Shown one piece after another: positions 63,053 to 64,000 of a stretch of DNA of 64,000 nucleotides. The notes under the pieces were generated by a model, which did not search any database, was not told where the DNA came from, and saw only the letters and a list, made by a program, of their open reading frames with translations. Numbering within the stretch: position 1 is the first letter of the stretch; every line of letters begins with the position of its first letter. Where the stretch lies: the NCBI RefSeq assembly GCF_001896205.1, contig NZ_MPNU01000001.1, positions 3,463,952 through 3,527,951 of the forward strand, in the 5' to 3' direction. The DNA comes from Edwardsiella piscicida (lineage in GTDB: Bacteria > Pseudomonadota > Gammaproteobacteria > Enterobacterales > Enterobacteriaceae). The position numbers and the translations under genes are program-made.

Positions 63053-64000
63053 ATGCTAGATAAAATTGTTATCGCTAACCGTGGTGAAATCGCCCTGCGG
63101 ATCCTGCGCGCCTGTAAGGAGCTGGGGATCAAAACCGTAGCGGTGCACTCCACGGCGGATCGCGATCTAAAACACGTACTGCTGGCGGACGAAACCATCT
63201 GTATCGGCCCGGCGCAGTCCGTTAAAAGTTACCTCAATATCCCGGCCATCATCTCTGCGGCGGAAATCACCGGCGCGGTGGCGATCCATCCGGGATACGG
63301 GTTCCTGTCTGAAAACGCCGACTTCGCCGAACAGGTGGAGCGTTCCGGTTTTATCTTCATCGGCCCCAAAGCGGAGACCATCCGTCTGATGGGGGACAAA
63401 GTCTCTGCCATCAGCGCAATGAAGAAAGCCGGCGTGCCGTGCGTTCCCGGCTCCGATGGCCCGCTGGACGACGACATGGATAAAAACCGTGCCTTCGCCA
63501 AGCGCATCGGCTATCCGGTGATCATCAAGGCCTCCGGCGGCGGCGGCGGTCGCGGCATGCGCGTCGTACGCAGCGATAAGGATCTGGCCCAGTCGATCCT
63601 GATGACCAAGGCGGAAGCCAAAGCGGCGTTCAACAACGACATGGTCTACATGGAGAAGTACCTGGAGAATCCGCGCCACATCGAGATCCAGGTACTGGCC
63701 GACGGCCAGGGCAACGCCATCTATCTGGCCGAGCGCGACTGCTCCATGCAGCGCCGCCACCAGAAAGTGGTGGAAGAGGCGCCGGCACCGGGCATTACGC
63801 CGGAGCTGCGTCGCTACATCGGCGAACGCTGCGCCAAGGCCTGCGTCGATATCGGCTACCGCGGCGCGGGTACCTTTGAATTCCTGTTTGAGAACGGCGA
63901 GTTCTATTTCATTGAAATGAACACCCGTATCCAGGTTGAGCATCCGGTGACCGAGATGATCACCGGGGTGGATCTGATCAAAGAGCAGCTGCGTATCGCC
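63053..64000 (+). CDS. accC: Biotin carboxylase AccC, N-terminal part
   Basis: The first 316 codons of biotin carboxylase; the gene continues past the right edge. Translation gives [20 protein letters not shown], the ATP-grasp glycine loop [12 protein letters not shown], the segment [19 protein letters not shown] and the active-site [14 protein letters not shown]. It carboxylates the biotin on AccB. E. coli AccC has 449 residues, so about 130 are missing. Confidence 0.97.
   Translation, partial: MLDKIVIANRGEIALRILRACKELGIKTVAVHSTADRDLKHVLLADETICIGPAQSVKSYLNIPAIISAAEITGAVAIHPGYGFLSENADFAEQVERSGFIFIGPKAETIRLMGDKVSAISAMKKAGVPCVPGSDGPLDDDMDKNRAFAKRIGYPVIIKASGGGGGRGMRVVRSDKDLAQSILMTKAEAKAAFNNDMVYMEKYLENPRHIEIQVLADGQGNAIYLAERDCSMQRRHQKVVEEAPAPGITPELRRYIGERCAKACVDIGYRGAGTFEFLFENGEFYFIEMNTRIQVEHPVTEMITGVDLIKEQLRIA

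Overview
The window is a GC-rich enterobacterial chromosome segment. Almost every gene has a clear orthologue in E. coli, but the codon use is strongly GC-biased. The gene set and layout fit the Hafniaceae/Enterobacterales, with Edwardsiella as my best guess; this rests on family resemblance and synteny, not on a database search.

Layout. (1) Positions 1-680: the start of a P4-type tyrosine integrase beside a leuX-type tRNA-Leu(CAA). This is the edge of an integrated element that continues off the left end. (2) 921-11100: core genes ldtB, ampH, lptG-lptF, pepA, holC, valS, colinear with the E. coli leuX-to-valS region. (3) 11275-22095: accessory cassettes inserted around yjgM. The first is a two-gene ABC transporter with a fused double permease and an ATPase carrying an extra C-terminal domain. 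The second is a four-gene operon of D-ornithine/D-lysine-type decarboxylase, GadC-like antiporter, ornithine/alanine-racemase-like enzyme and amino-acid permease, divergent from a sigma54 activator. (4) 22219-24372: rraB, argI (with two ARG boxes) and tabA. (5) 24591-31676: the glpABC and glpTQ glycerol-3-phosphate regulon, divergent. (6) 31728-37984: an unrecognised lipoprotein, yibF-selA-selB and a Kch-like potassium channel. (7) 38097-40217: ridA, and pyrBI with its leader peptide and attenuator. (8) 40381-44718: the aaeXAB efflux operon with its divergent regulator aaeR. (9) 44773-58113: tldD, a nitrilase-family gene, yhdP, rng, maf, mreDCB and csrD, all on the minus strand. (10) 58450-64000: hupE, acuI, msrPQ, aroQ, accB and a truncated accC.

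The most interesting part is the D-amino-acid module at 14960-22095. A perfect -24/-12 promoter, an IHF-like site and a perfect palindrome lie between the divergent decarboxylase and activator genes. Together the genes suggest uptake of a diamino acid, racemisation to the D form, decarboxylation to a polyamine and exchange of the product across the membrane, switched on by an unknown signal through the activator's PAS domain.

Most other intergenic DNA is explained by terminators, divergent promoters and operators, listed individually. No CRISPR array, rRNA or complete insertion sequence was seen.
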